This document shows positions 1 through 11,243 of a stretch of 64,000 bases of DNA, piece by piece. Source of the stretch: Rhyacophila brunnea (lineage: Eukaryota; Arthropoda; Insecta; Trichoptera; Rhyacophilidae); the NCBI GenBank assembly GCA_022495005.1, contig JAGYXB010001002.1, positions 248,001 to 312,000 on the forward strand, read 5' to 3'. Every line of letters starts with the position of its first letter. Within the stretch, counting starts at the first letter, position 1. The translations under genes were made by a program, and so were the position numbers. The notes under the pieces are model-generated. The model searched no databases, was not told the origin of the DNA, and worked only from the letters and a program-made list of their open reading frames with translations.

Positions 1-895
1 TAAATTCCTTTGTAAACATACTTTCTCATAAAATTTTGTGTAGGTAGCCATGAACGATAGATTGATCTTTATTTTTAGGATTAATAATCACGTAAAACAC
101 CGATAAATGTGTACGAAGATTAGGTAAACAAAGCAACAGGCTTCAAACCAGAACGCGAACCACCATTTTGTTTAAACTAACTTTTTTGCTAACACAAGAA
201 GAAAATAATACCAATATAACCACACCTACAATCGTTTGATTTGAAAATCGAACGATTATAAATTTCTTATGCGTAATTCGTAAAACTCATTCTATCTGTA
301 GTCCAAATTCTTTGATTATCTACTATCTTTTGCCACACATCATCAATGATGAGACTTATAAAGACATATCATTACATAAAACTATGGTGTGATCCCACCT
401 GCCAACATTCTCGTAGATAGTCTCCATGTCTCTCTCGCTCTCACACACGTGTACGTGTATGTTCTGTCTTACTGTTTCTGTTCTGATATTCAGACTCAAT
501 TATTTGTATGTGAGCTGTAACTGTGTGAAGTCTCCTCAACTTTTCTAAGTACGTCATCACTAAGCTAGTTAATTTTCGAAACGACAAAGTTTTTCGTCAT
601 TCATAATGCTTCTATTTGTTTAACCGATTCTCTATATTGTCTAAAGTTTCAGTGATTACCCTTAAATCTCTTCAATAATATTATACCAATTTCTCGGCAG
701 GTACTATAATCACTCAATATGCTATTACCATGCTATTACCACGCTGTAAGCATCTGTCAAAATATTATGAGAGTATCATTTGTTTTTTTTTCACGAACCG
801 ATTAAAATAAATGACACCTGACGATTTTTCAAATTTAGAAATTGCGTTTATACGTGTACCTATGTTTAATTAACCTGATCACTAGTAGAGCCAAG
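1..895. other. AT-rich non-coding stretch
   Basis: No open frame, tRNA or bounded repeat could be supported here. A short direct repeat (TGCTATTACCA, two tandem units near 719-742) is the only local structure seen. It is probably intergenic or intronic DNA. Confidence 0.6.
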
Positions 896-1203
896 TTAAC
901 TCATCAAAGCATGTATGTCACATAAGGCCATAGACGAATTAACTCGTGCGTTATGGTAAACTCCATAACTTCTGAATAAACTGTTTGTGTATATTTTCTA
1001 AACAATATTTATCATTATTTTAGTGTGAAAATATTCACGATATACTCGAGAAACCTATTGATTTGGTAAGTTTTTACAAATATTTATCATTAGGTTCCTA
1101 TTTCATATTTTCAATGGATTTATTGTAAGTATTCCAAAAATTGCTAGCCTACAATTAATAAGTGTCGACCTAGTAAAAAATTGGCTGGCAGTGATAAGGT
1201 TAA
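896..1203 (+). repeat. Dispersed repeat A, copy 1, bounded by TTAA
   Basis: About 300 bp that recurs in the same orientation at 23788-24080. Shared landmarks are AAAGCATGTATGTC near the left end, TAGTGTGAAAATATTCACGAT in the middle and TTGGCTGGCARTGATAAGG at the right end. TTAA stands at both ends of both copies, which suggests a TTAA-targeting non-autonomous DNA element (piggyBac-like targeting). Only a weak terminal inverted repeat is visible, so the class is an inference. The left 50 bp also contains a small palindrome, TTAACTC ... GAATTAA. No coding capacity. Confidence 0.7.
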
Positions 1204-4200
1204 TATAATATGGTATTTTTCCTGAATCGCTCTCTATTAAAAAAATTCTTATGTTTTATTTCATGTGTTATTCAAGGAAAATATATTATTACAAAAATTA
1301 TATTAGTTTCGGTAGCTATGCTACTTAACTATACCTAGGAATAATATGGTTGCTTAGTCATCATAATAATATGTTTTGAAGGAAATATGTTTTTACAAGC
1401 ATACTCACTCTTTATAATTTTTGTAAGTGATTCTATAACACATTGTATAGATCAGTGGTGTTGACGGCAATGGTAAATACCCGATGTCGGTTTCGTAAGA
1501 GCCCCTCTGAATTATTCATCACAGCGAGCGTTGAAATCTCAAACCCACCACAATATCTTCAGCACAAAAACAACGTACATTTACTAGGTGGATCAGCTAT
1601 CCAAGCCAAGAGTATTTAAATCTGAATATTGTATGCTATAGTGTTTTGTTATATTACCATGTTACGACTTAGTATATTAAAAAAGCATTATAATGTGCGA
1701 TATTAGATGTTTTTAACACCAAACAACTAGCAAATAAGTTTTATTTATTGATCGATATTGTCACGTTACATAAATGTACCTAAACCATAACTAAATAAAT
1801 GGTTGACAAAGAAGAAAAAGATACAAGATTTATTTTCTCTTTAATACCAAAATTCAACGCAAGAGACATGAATTCGATCACTTTAACCTTAAGTAAATAT
1901 ATGGACTTATCTCTTTGCTAATAAGTATACCTTGACGATTGCCTTTGGATGGCATCCTTTTAGATTTAGTGGAATATGTAGCTTCTTTATAAAATTTCAA
2001 TTTATTGTTTATAAAAGACGAAAGGAAATAGATTTAGATAAGAATATATTATGTATCTTTAATGTATGTGTGGATTTACTCTGATTGTGAACCAAAGATC
2101 AAAGGTCTCATTTTTTTAAAATACCGTTCTTTTTTTCATTGTTTTCAATTAGATTCATATTAAATATTTTCTTGTATTAAATAATTGTCAATTTTCCTAA
2201 ATTATTACAGTGCTATCTTCAACATCTGCATTATTAAATTTCATTGTAAACACATTTAGAAGACAATATTTGGCGCCCATTTTATTCATTTATTTGCTTA
2301 CTACATATTATTCATATTTATTAACTTTTATTTTATTTTTACTGCTATCCATAATATATATAGTTATTTAAGTAAATATGCCACTGTTAGTCAAATCTGC
2401 GTGACAGCTCGATTTTACGGCCTAACATTAAGAGTCAATTTTAATCTTAGCTTTACCATTTTAGCACTCTCTCTTATTCAACATTTTTGCATTCTCTATT
2501 GCATTTTAGTTTTCAACATATTATATTATGTATTTGTGAATAACAAATACAGAATATTCAAAAAAAATCACTTTCTGTTTCCTATATTCTCCATACAGAG
2601 CAAAAATGTCTAATAAACTAAACTGAAAATAATGTCTTAAAAAATACTACAAATTTAATATTCTAGTTTTTTGTTATCAGTAATCACTAATCAATAATAT
2701 TCTAAAAGTATCGAATCATTCGATATTGACAAAAACTATGGATACGTATCATATTGAAAGAAAAGTTTTTGTGAAAAGGTTTCAATACGTATTTAACGGC
2801 TCTAATAATGTAGGTACAGGTAGAAATTTTGAATCTGTTATTTACTAACAACCATGAAAATAATTACAATTTTATAACTCGTAAATAATAAGTATAATAT
2901 ATTTTTAAATGAATACAGTCAAAAATTCAATCACATTTAATAATATAACATAGTCTTTTTTATTAGGTAACATAATATTATATTATGATAGTAAAAAAAC
3001 CTTAAATCCGTTATTTTAAAACCTACAGACACACTGCAAAAAAATATTGAAATATTCACAATACTTACGAATATAAAAAACAGTATCCTAATATGCATAA
3101 AAAGCTCTCAGCATTTGGATCAGTGAGTTCAAAAACCGGTTTTTCTGATGGCATGTTTTTCGTTTTCAGAAACGTATGCACATGCTGCACATAGACAGGA
3201 TTATATTTTATTATCTCTAGACGGCTGCATGTCATTGGGGACGATAGCTAGAGGGTTAAACAAAAACTTATAATTATATTTGTATTGTCATGGATTTTTT
3301 GACGTTATTCAAAATATTTATAAAACAGTAGTTGGCAGTTAATCATACAAACGAGTATTTCATTAGTATTCATGAATATTGTTACATTATCAGCTGACGT
3401 CATTATAAAAATTTCTACAAACTTATTATAGAGATAATGATACCACGTAACAGCAGTTATGTCCAACTTTAAATTACTGTGCTCTACTGTTGATCTACCA
3501 CACTATTGTCAATCTTCGAATTGAACAAAAATATATTTACTGAAAGCATTTAATAAATGCCAGTATAACTATTTCAATTTCCCATTTGTAATAAAGATGA
3601 TAAGTTTTTCAATACTTAGTAACGCACTCGGCGGTCTCCGAAAGTTTAATCGTGCAAGATTGAGCGGGGTGGTATTTTATTTTCGAATAAGCTATGCCAG
3701 TTATTTCTCATAATATATCGGCCGGACTTTCTCTGCTGATAAAATTTCACTTTAAAAAATCCTTCCCCTTAAAAAAATCATGCGACTGCCATGCGGTACA
3801 GTTTTTGTGCATTATACTCAGTCAACAACTTTCAATCCAATTACAAAATGCACATGTGTGCAAGTATAAATTTCATGAAAAGGCAGTGTTCAGTATGCTG
3901 AAAGAGCCAGGGAACTTTAATAAAGCTCGCCATGCCGTGCATAAGTGAGAGAATGTGATTATATTGTAATATACTCCGGTTAAACTCTGGCAGCTTTAGT
4001 AACTGACCTTTGAAGCTTTTCTATAAGTACATATTTGAAACATTTTTTGTTTTAAAGTTAGATATATAACTGATTTAATTTTATTTAAATTTAACGGAAT
4101 TATGATAAAAAAAAGGCAATCTTGTTTATATATAGCTTAAAAATTGCGGTATTATAGTACGAGTATAATAATATTACACCTGTCATAATATGAAATGACA

Positions 4201-4624
4201 ATTAGTAGCAAGTATAAAATCATTCAAATTCCCACTACAGGGTAAAATTCGAAGAAGAGAGAAGTGTTGAAATACGATGTAATATCGCATAGACTCAGGA
4301 ATCTTCTTTGTGATATCTTATACAAAATTTATCTATGGTATGCAATCCTCTATGATAAGTAAAACATTGCAAAAGTGGCAAGACCTGTTTTTTAAATTGT
4401 TTATGGCACAATTGCTTTATCACTATTGAATCGTTTATAAAAATATTAACAGTACGCAGTTGTTTTTTTTAACTTCCAACGCTGATTCATATTTATGTTA
4501 ATGGCCAATAATAGGGAAACTTACATTTTATGACTGATAGAATGACAGAAAAATATTTTTAATAATAATTATTTAGAAAGTTTAATAAATCGGGTCACAT
4601 AATGCATTATCCACATAGTCTAAT
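1204..4624. other. AT-rich stretch without supported genes
   Basis: About 3.4 kb with only short chance frames. The longest is an 84-codon plus-strand frame at 3694-3948. It lies in a slightly more GC-rich patch, but it has no recognisable motif, no clear splice signals and a composition like translated non-coding DNA. I do not call it a gene. Confidence 0.55.
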
Positions 4625-4862
4625 AGGCCATCTATGGACTGAAACCGTATGCGGTTTCGAACCATGTGCCATACTAAGCTTATCTTTTCTGATCATGGAA
4701 ATATACTTTCACAAAGTATATTATAAGCATCTGATCGTATCCGTTCATACCATACGCTCACACCTACAAATTTAGTGAAAATATATTTTCATGAACACAA
4801 ATCATAAGTTTAGTATGGCATACGGATCTAAGCCGCATACGGCTTCAGTCCATGGATGGCCT
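4625..4862. mobile_element. Palindromic MITE, 238 bp
   Basis: Nearly the whole unit is an inverted repeat. Both ends begin AGGCCATCYATGGACTGAA, followed by YCGTATGCGG, and about 59 bp of each arm match closely through GCCATACTAA. Inner segments CATGRAAATATAYTTTCAC are also inverted, so a transcript or single strand could fold almost end to end. There is no reading frame. No clear target duplication is visible beside the ends, so the superfamily is not assigned. Confidence 0.8.
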
Positions 4863-5272
4863 CTTTGCTGGTATATTTACGTTTTTCCTTCTCGTGTTTT
4901 ATTATTATCGTTACGAAGGTTTAATATAAAGCCAACAACCAAACCTGTATTCAGAAAAAATTAAAAATAATATAATTCAACCTAACATGATAAAGGAACA
5001 CTTCCATCATTGAATATTGTTTGAAGATATTGTGTGCAATTTAATTATTATTTATGTAGTTTTTTTCACACATTTTTAATCACATTGCATTCATTTTATG
5101 TTATCGATTTTTTATGGAATAAATGGTTTATTTTATTGTGAAACTTATGTAGACATTATAACTTAATTTTCCTATTGTATCTCGGCTTAGCTTTAAATTC
5201 TGAGAATGCACTTCTTAATAGACATAGTTGAATCGATTTTCAAAGCTGTCTACTGCCAAAAAAGACACTTAC

Positions 5273-5315
5273 CAGCGAACAAGAGTGTACCCGGGAGAAC
5301 AGCTGTTGGAGACAT
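5273..5315 (-). CDS. Candidate first coding exon, 14 codons, phase-1 donor
   Basis: On the minus strand an ATG at 5315 opens MSPTAVLPGTLLFA and runs into the donor CTG|GTAAGT (exon end 5273). The peptide resembles the hydrophobic start of a secreted or membrane protein, but I do not recognise the gene. Upstream on the minus strand (5316 to about 5570) is unusually GC-rich for this window and contains an arthropod-type initiator, TCAGTG, near 5420, consistent with a promoter and 5' UTR. No downstream exon could be identified, so this is a model from local signals only. Confidence 0.35.
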
Positions 5316-5570
5316 TAAAGATACGTTACAATCGTGCGGTTGCCAATTTCCAACGCTACCACGAAGAATGCTGAATCAGATTTCAATACTGTCGATTTAT
5401 GGAGTAAAGGTCTGACCACACTGAGTGGATTGGGGCAATGCCACACTATTTAGGAACGGAACGTCAGCCATTCTATACAAGCAGGTTTACCCTACACAAA
5501 CGTTTTGCCGGTCGCAGGATTCGAAAAGCGGGCAGCGGTCGGAGCGCCTCAGGAGGTGATAGCGTTGCAC
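5316..5570 (-). promoter_or_regulatory. GC-rich putative promoter and 5' UTR
   Basis: This patch has far higher GC and CpG content than its surroundings and lies directly upstream of the candidate coding exon ending at 5273. A TCAGT-type initiator is near 5420 on the minus strand. A tRNA B-box-like string, TTCGAATCCTGCGACC, is near 5510-5525 on the same strand, so part of the GC enrichment could instead come from a tRNA-derived repeat. Confidence 0.3.
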
Positions 5571-5763
5571 TAGTTTTATAATGCGTCATCAGTCACTATG
5601 TTTGTGTTTCACATACTCAAATTAGCTGCGTTTTGCTAGTCACACATAATTTCAACGATTTAACCTCTTAACTAATAAGTTGTAATACAAAAATGACGAA
5701 ATAATATTCTTTCGCTGCAAACGAGCGCTTCTTCGAAATGATCTTTTTTACTATTTATTACTA

Positions 5764-6252
5764 CGGTGAAACCCCGATTCTACTATTTTCAAGGGACCCT
5801 GAAAGAAAACCGATAAATATAAAAATAAGAAAAAACTCGTTTTTCTCCTGATTTTTTTTCGACGCGTTGAATTATTTACAGTTTCTCAGCCAGAGTTCTA
5901 ATTTTCTTCATTGGGGGCATTTTAGTTGCGACTTAAAAGTCTGCAAGTCTGCGCGCCGATCGACCTGTGCAAACAAAGCGACGCAACTGAAAGGTCTGTC
6001 GGTATGTATCATTGTATCATAGACAATTCTACGAAAGCGAAATGAAAACTATTCAACTACAACGGTCAATCGGGATAAAATTTGTGGCGGGATCATAATA
6101 TTTAAACGATAGACCGAAGAAAACGATAAATCGGAGAACGGTTAACGCGGGATTATTTAACATTGTTCTTATGGGTGTATGGCGGGACTTTCAAAAATGA
6201 ACGATCCGTGCGGGAAAACGATTTATGCGAGAACGGTAGATCGCGGTTTCAC
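5764..6252. mobile_element. pogo/Tigger-like MITE
   Basis: A 489 bp unit with terminal inverted repeats containing GTGAAACC-CGATYTACC, flanked by TA on both sides as expected for Tc1/mariner-superfamily insertion. The interior has modules of the form GAAAACGAT-AAT-GAGAACGGT--GCGGG, a pattern known from Tigger-type non-autonomous elements. There is no transposase frame. The family assignment rests on the end sequence and the TA flanks. Confidence 0.7.
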
Positions 6253-6599
6253 TATTTATTATTATCTATTTTTCTCAACAGGTGAGATCCAAACAAACAA
6301 TCCGTATTATGGACCATACATAATTTAATTTTGTGAATATGTCAAACCTATGCAATTTTTAATAATAACAAAAATATTGTGTTTGTTAGTCAATCAGAAA
6401 AACAAGTAGGGTAAGGAAGAGTCGGCTACGGTGACGGGATCTTTGAGTTTGTACTACAAGGGCACGGAGTGTTGCACTCCCTAACAGCATCCAGAATACA
6501 TGCCCAAGCCACGTAAGTGTCTCTTTGTAAATACTTCAATAACCGAGGGCTGATATTGTGTACGCTCATAAACTCGACTGTTTATAACGCGGTCGTATC

Positions 6600-6885
6600 A
6601 ATGTACCGTCTTGTGCATTTTGAGTATAAAGTTTTACTTTTAATATAATTAATAAACATACATAATTTTTAAAAACACTTCTGAGTAAATATATTATAAC
6701 CAATAGAAAAATCTTTTTGAAAAAAGTAAGACACCCGGCAGGAATCGAACCTGCATCTCTTGGGTTTCGCGCCCTACACATAGACCACTATTCTATGAGA
6801 TGACATACTAATTGCGACAAACTGTTTGGCATTTAATACTTTGCTCATCAGCGCTCTTCCAAATTGAGCTACTAAGGCAATTGGC
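6600..6885 (-). mobile_element. Composite tRNA-derived SINE (family 1)
   Basis: On the minus strand there is a clear A box, TAGCTCAATTTGGAAGAGCG (about 6878-6858), then roughly 60 bp of spacer. A second tRNA-like body follows with AGTGGTCTA and a perfect B box, GGTTCGATTCC (about 6744-6734), ending TGCCGGGTGTC. A tail begins TTACTTTTTTCAAAAAGATTTTT. The tail and 3' half recur at 25005-25140. Two A-box-like segments upstream of one B box suggest a composite or insertion-bearing promoter. It is not a functional tRNA gene because no continuous cloverleaf is possible. Confidence 0.7.
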
Positions 6886-6986
6886 TTTTGTATTCTTAAT
6901 CAAAGTAGGTACCTAGTATGTACTTTAATTATTAACCGACGTCACGGATCTCTCCAATATTTTAAGTTGTAACTTCCTTGAACTTG

Positions 6987-7164
6987 TTAATAATTTTAAT
7001 TAGCCATTTCTTTTATTCAACGTATCATTCACAAGATTTAAAAATGTACCATTCTAACTATTAAACATATTATATAATGAAAAAGAAATAGTTAATTAAA
7101 ATTACATTCTTAAATCTTGTGAAATATTCGTTGAATAAAAGAAATAGTTAATTATAATTAATAA
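6987..7164. mobile_element. Inverted-repeat MITE, 178 bp
   Basis: Two arms of about 62 bp are inverted relative to each other; the strongest shared block is TTTCTTTTATTCAACG, then CACAAGATTTAARAATGTA. Only about 50 bp separates the arms. It has no coding capacity and no convincing target duplication. A similar string, TTCGTTAAATAAAA, follows the SINE tail at about 25160, which may be a degraded arm. Confidence 0.7.
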
Positions 7165-8104
7165 TCTGCACCTTTCCGTCTAGCACAGTTTTAATTAATA
7201 TATTCAAAATATTTTTCATTAGCTACTCGTCAACACTTTTGTCAAAATAATATCTTTAAATAAAATAAAAACAGCTACGCTTTCGGAACCCGTAAGCTTA
7301 AATCACATAACACTATTTGGAAAATGTTTCAATAGGGTGGTGACAGAGACGTATAATACGTATTTTTTTGAATAATGCCATTCCACTTCATAATAATTAT
7401 TGAAGGGATGCCTATTATTTCTGCCATTTGTTAATTCTACAAATACATAGCTAGTGTGTGGTTAGCAATATGAAAATTCCGTTGCGTCCTGCATATTGTG
7501 ATCAGACCTTATGCAAAGGATATATAGTCGGTGTTTGAAGATAGAATATGGCAAAACAAATATCATATTATTTTATTATTGGTCACTTTACTGTTATTAA
7601 TACTGGTATTAATATTGTAAATCTTTTTTAAAAGTATGTTATATGGAATTAAAAAGGCATATTGTCATATTTGCTCCATCGTGGAGCGTGTGAGTTTTCA
7701 CAGAGTGGGGGATAATTTATACTAACATTATTTTTTGTCAAATGTCTAATTTTTTTGTAATTAATATTATGTTCGGTTCAATGTTATATTACTTAGTTCT
7801 TTTTCATTATGGTTGATGCCACTATTATGAAAGTCGTGAACATTTGATTTGTTATGTTTCATTGTGATTTTTAAATTTGAACAATAATTAATTAGTTTTG
7901 TTTCTCATTTTAGTTTTTTGTATTGCGTAATAACCTTATAAGCAGTTTATTCAATGTAACAAATGTTGAATTAAACTATTTTCAGTGATGTAATATTCTT
8001 CATTGAACATTCATAATTTGAAACTTAAAGTATAAAGGTCAACTATGTTGAATTCTAAGTAGCCCATATGGATATAAACTAAGTTGTTAGCCATTCACCT
8101 AACC
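7165..8104. other. AT-rich stretch without supported features
   Basis: I see no gene, repeat boundary or RNA signature in this interval. Confidence 0.55.
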
Positions 8105-8517
8105 CAGTGGTCGGCAAACCGCGACTCGCGAGCCACATGCGGCTCTTTGGCTCCTTGAGTGTGGCTCTGCCACAAATGCCCTCTGCTATATTTGACATGG
8201 CTACAAAGAAGAAGCAAAGGAAATCGGATGACGAAAATAAAGGGCCGTGATTTAATTTTACGGATACCTTACATACAATTAAATTTTTGTCAATAAATAA
8301 GATCATTATCAAGTATGATATCAAGTTTTATTCAGTGTACCAATAGTTTAATTAATACTTAAAGCATTTACTAAAGTTTATTAAGTTAATAAACAGTGTA
8401 CCTATATAGGTATATAATTTCAGTTTAAGAAATTTGGCTCTCAAAAGAAATCTGAATCGTTGAAATGTTGAAATGTTGACATTTGGCTCTGTTGACTAAT
8501 GAGTTTGCCGACCACTG
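8105..8517 (+). mobile_element. SPIN/Buster-like hAT deletion derivative
   Basis: Perfect inverted ends CAGTGGTCGGCAAAC (8105 and, inverted, 8517). The flanks are ACCTAACC on the left and TCCTAACC on the right after two extra bases: a 7 of 8 match to a target duplication of the nnnTAnnn type known for Buster-group hATs. Subterminal GCGGCTCTTTGGCTC and ATTTGGCTCTGTTGAC are typical of this group. Inside, an ATG at about 8199 opens MATKKKQRKSDDENKGP then a stop, and the frame partly resumes after it. This looks like the basic N terminus of a hAT transposase left after an internal deletion. Confidence 0.85.
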
Positions 8518-8648
8518 AGTCCTAACCAGGGGGGTGAAAGTTCCATACAGCGAACGTGACCACCTAATACATCAGAAATACTCAGTTTTCAGAATAGATG
8601 GCAGCACGGTTACACACGAAGTCGCATGATACAAGGCCATTTCAATGA

Positions 8649-8857
8649 CCAATCAGAGCTCACCCATGGTCCGGCCTATCAACATTCGAGCTTTCGATCA
8701 GTCTTTTCAAATTTCATGTCAATTCTACATGATATTTTCAAAACAAAAGCAGTCGTCCAAGTGTCAAGTGTCGGAATAATTTACTGCTGTTCGGCGTTTT
8801 TAAACCATATTGATAAATAGGTTTTGCAATCCGATAGTTGATAAAATAAGTTAATGG
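8649..8857 (+). promoter_or_regulatory. Candidate promoter and first exon with ATGG|GTAAGT donor
   Basis: A CCAAT box (GACCAATCAG, 8649-8653) lies about 50 bp upstream of an arthropod initiator TCAGTCT (8698). From there roughly 160 bp lead to an ATG at 8854 that is followed after one base by a strong donor GGTAAGT (intron from 8858). This fits a mostly untranslated first exon with the start codon at its end. The block is richer in GC than its flanks. A compatible acceptor is proposed at 10082. Signal-based only. Confidence 0.35.
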
Positions 8858-9717
8858 GTAAGTCTACTTTTATTATATTATGTTTATAGGTATATTCAAT
8901 TGTATGCCCCTTGAAATTTCTTTGCAGTCGTGGTATCGAAATAATGATAGTACCTTCCAATTGTAATTTTCACGTTTGCAAATCTACCAAGGCAAACATA
9001 AAAAATAGGTAGGTATATAAAGAAGATTATGTTTGAGTAAATTACGTACCTACCTATATAAAATGTCTATATTATATTTGCGCATTCTTACAAAAGTGTA
9101 AATGGTGACGATTGTCATTTTATATTTTGAGATTAAGTAGATTTTAAAATTATTGTTTCAGAATCCACATCAATATGTTGTCGATCGTCAAGCAATAAAA
9201 ATTTATAAAGAAATCTTCAAGCTACACAATATATGAAATAATTAATGAAGTCATCAATCTGACAGGAAGTGCTGACAAATAATTTCCATAGTGGGAGAGC
9301 GTTACTAATATTATTTTTACATAATTATGTCCTCATAAATTTATATTGTTACTCATAATTTGTCAATATGATTATCATTGCAATAAAGTGTACCTATCTG
9401 AATTGAAATATCGACTTTTATTCATTTTTGTCACAGTTTTGTTTTTATAATTATAAATACTTTTTTGGGTTCGGATATATGGTTCTGTCATAGCCAAAAC
9501 TTCTAGTCACGCCAATAGATGGTGCCAATTATAGGGGATATCTTCTTGTATGGAACTTACGAATCTATATATATATATATATACGTCTGTTATCTATGGT
9601 CCTAACCTAACCTATTGGCACCTTTCACTGGATTAATTTTATTTTGACTATCCGATCCTAATAAGATCTCTGTGGAGGTTTGTATTAACAGATATTTTGC
9701 TTTTACGAGAAATATAT
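8858..9717. other. AT-rich stretch with a TA microsatellite
   Basis: Nothing gene-like seen except possible intronic sequence after the donor at 8858. A (TA)9 run sits at 9566-9583. Confidence 0.5.
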
Positions 9718-9860
9718 GTTAGCCACTTGCTTAACCTAAAAGGTCTATGCTCTAACTCCAAACACAAATAGAAAAACAATGTATGTATTTGGCAGATTGG
9801 CGAGCCTGGGACCCACAACATTATAAGCTGACGGTCAAGTCGCTTGGCCATCGTGAGGGG
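9718..9860 (-). mobile_element. tRNA(Ser/Leu)-like SINE (family 2), copy 1
   Basis: On the minus strand a tRNA-like head begins CGATGGCCAAGCGACTTGA (A box), continues TTATAATGTTGTGGGTCCCAGG, and has a degenerate B box, GGCTCGCCAATC. The tail ends near AAGTGGCTAACATA. The same order occurs at 28700-28850 and 33681-33805. The GATGGCC-AG-GGTTAA-type A box followed by TGGGTC resembles a class II (Ser/Leu) tRNA. The copy is decayed. Confidence 0.7.
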
Positions 9861-11040
9861 CTTAAATATGCAATGAAAAAAGCAACACACCTTTTATAAG
9901 CATACCTAGTATACAGAAATCATGAAAAAATGGACTAACTGAATGGATATGTAAATTACCTACTCAATCACACGTATACTTTTAAAACATAAATTTTCAA
10001 GACGCATCTATGTTCAGAAAATTATATTACGTGTTTAAAAATATTTCATGTTGAAGTTATCTTATTTTATTGCATTTTTAAGGCAAAGTGCCATTGGCAA
10101 AAGCTAATGCCAGATATAGTAAAGTTGTTGAAACTTTTAAACGCTAAACGGCCAAACTAAGTTGTTCCGGTTCTTGGCTATGAAAAGCAGTACTTTTAAA
10201 TCTTTTCCCCTGAGACTTAGCTGCATTTTGTTCTAAAATAGAACTCAAAAGAATGCAACTGGAGAGCCCTAAAAATAAGCTAAGCATTACGTTTGTATTC
10301 TTTTTTCTAAGTAGGTTTAAATATGCATTAGTTACGTTTATTTCAACATATTAAGATTATTTATCTTATGATTATTACTAACATCTATATTACCTATAGT
10401 TTTCTACTGTAGGTATATAAACATATATAAATCTTTGAATTAACAAAAGTTTTTCCAATTCCTCCCATGTACTCAGACTTAAAATTCTTTATACGTGTGC
10501 TGATGCGATGACCATGTAGTGTGACTAAATTTGAGACTCACCAGATGCTATAAACTTCACCTCGTAAAACTTTACTCCAGATTTACTATTTCATTTATTA
10601 CGTAGCATCAAAACCAAAAGGCTACAATAATTATGTCACATTATGAGAGGACAAAAGTTAAGAATTCCCCAGATCCATTATCCAATGTAAATTACGATTG
10701 ATAGAAAGACACAGTATATTACTAATGTAGATCACCCTGATTATGGCCTGTATAAGAAGAAAAAAATATTGTGACATCGATCTGAAACTTATAATATCAA
10801 TCGATTACACATATGAAAGGTATAAAATATAATATTCATTCTACCTTTTACACTTTTAGTTTACACTCATTCAATGATAAAATAAAAGTCGTATGTATCA
10901 TTATGTTTTTCACTGTTATAACTTGTATTAGAAATAAAAACACTTCATTATTTTAGTTTGTTTTATCATAATTGTGTTTATATTTATAATTTTAAAACAT
11001 TTTGTAATTAATTAATTAATTATTATGATAATAAAGTAAA
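9861..11040. other. AT-rich stretch, one possible short exon
   Basis: Mostly featureless. At 10083-10147 (+) an acceptor-like TTTTTAAG is followed by a short frame that would join in phase to the ATGG donor at 8857. See the separate entry. A (TAAT)n run is near 11003-11025. Confidence 0.45.
10083..10147 (+). CDS. Candidate second exon of a short gene model
   Basis: A pyrimidine-rich tract (TTATTTTATTGCATTTTTAAG) precedes 10083. Joining this to the phase-1 donor at 8857 yields M followed by GKVPLAKANARYSKVVE and three further residue types before TAA at 10145-10147, 22 residues in all. The join is in frame, which a random acceptor would do one time in three. Such a short product could be a micropeptide, a 5' leader ORF or coincidence. 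I do not recognise it. Confidence 0.2.
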
Positions 11041-11240
11041 AGTTAAGGTGCTACGAGACCCCTAACAGGCAAAATTCCTCCTTCAGTCCCCTTACAGCAT
11101 CTAGTGTACCCAACACAGCGACTTCATTACGACTTCCCATGCCAATCTGATGCCTCAGATAATCACCCGACTGACACTCACCACCTTTTCCGCTAAAATA
11201 TGCTCAATCTCCGGCACTGTCTTCAGTGGGGACGGTCTCT
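11041..11240. other. GC-elevated segment of unknown origin
   Basis: This segment has notably higher GC than its flanks. A plus-strand frame is open for about 59 codons (from GGTGCTACGAGACCCC to TAA near 11198), but it has no start codon context and no recognised domain. The minus strand contains TTAGGGGTCTCGTAGCACC, which looks like repeat sequence. It lies directly 3' of the minus-strand frame at 11244-11777. It could be a decayed element or a 3' UTR. Confidence 0.35.
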
Positions 11241-11243
11241 ATA

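Noticed and set aside
3694..3948. 84-codon plus-strand frame
   Set aside because: No motif, no splice or promoter context and AT-driven composition. Chance is the simpler explanation.
9480..9625. GCCAATAG ... CTATTGGC as a small inverted-repeat element
   Set aside because: Only about 8-11 bases match and there are no consistent flanks.
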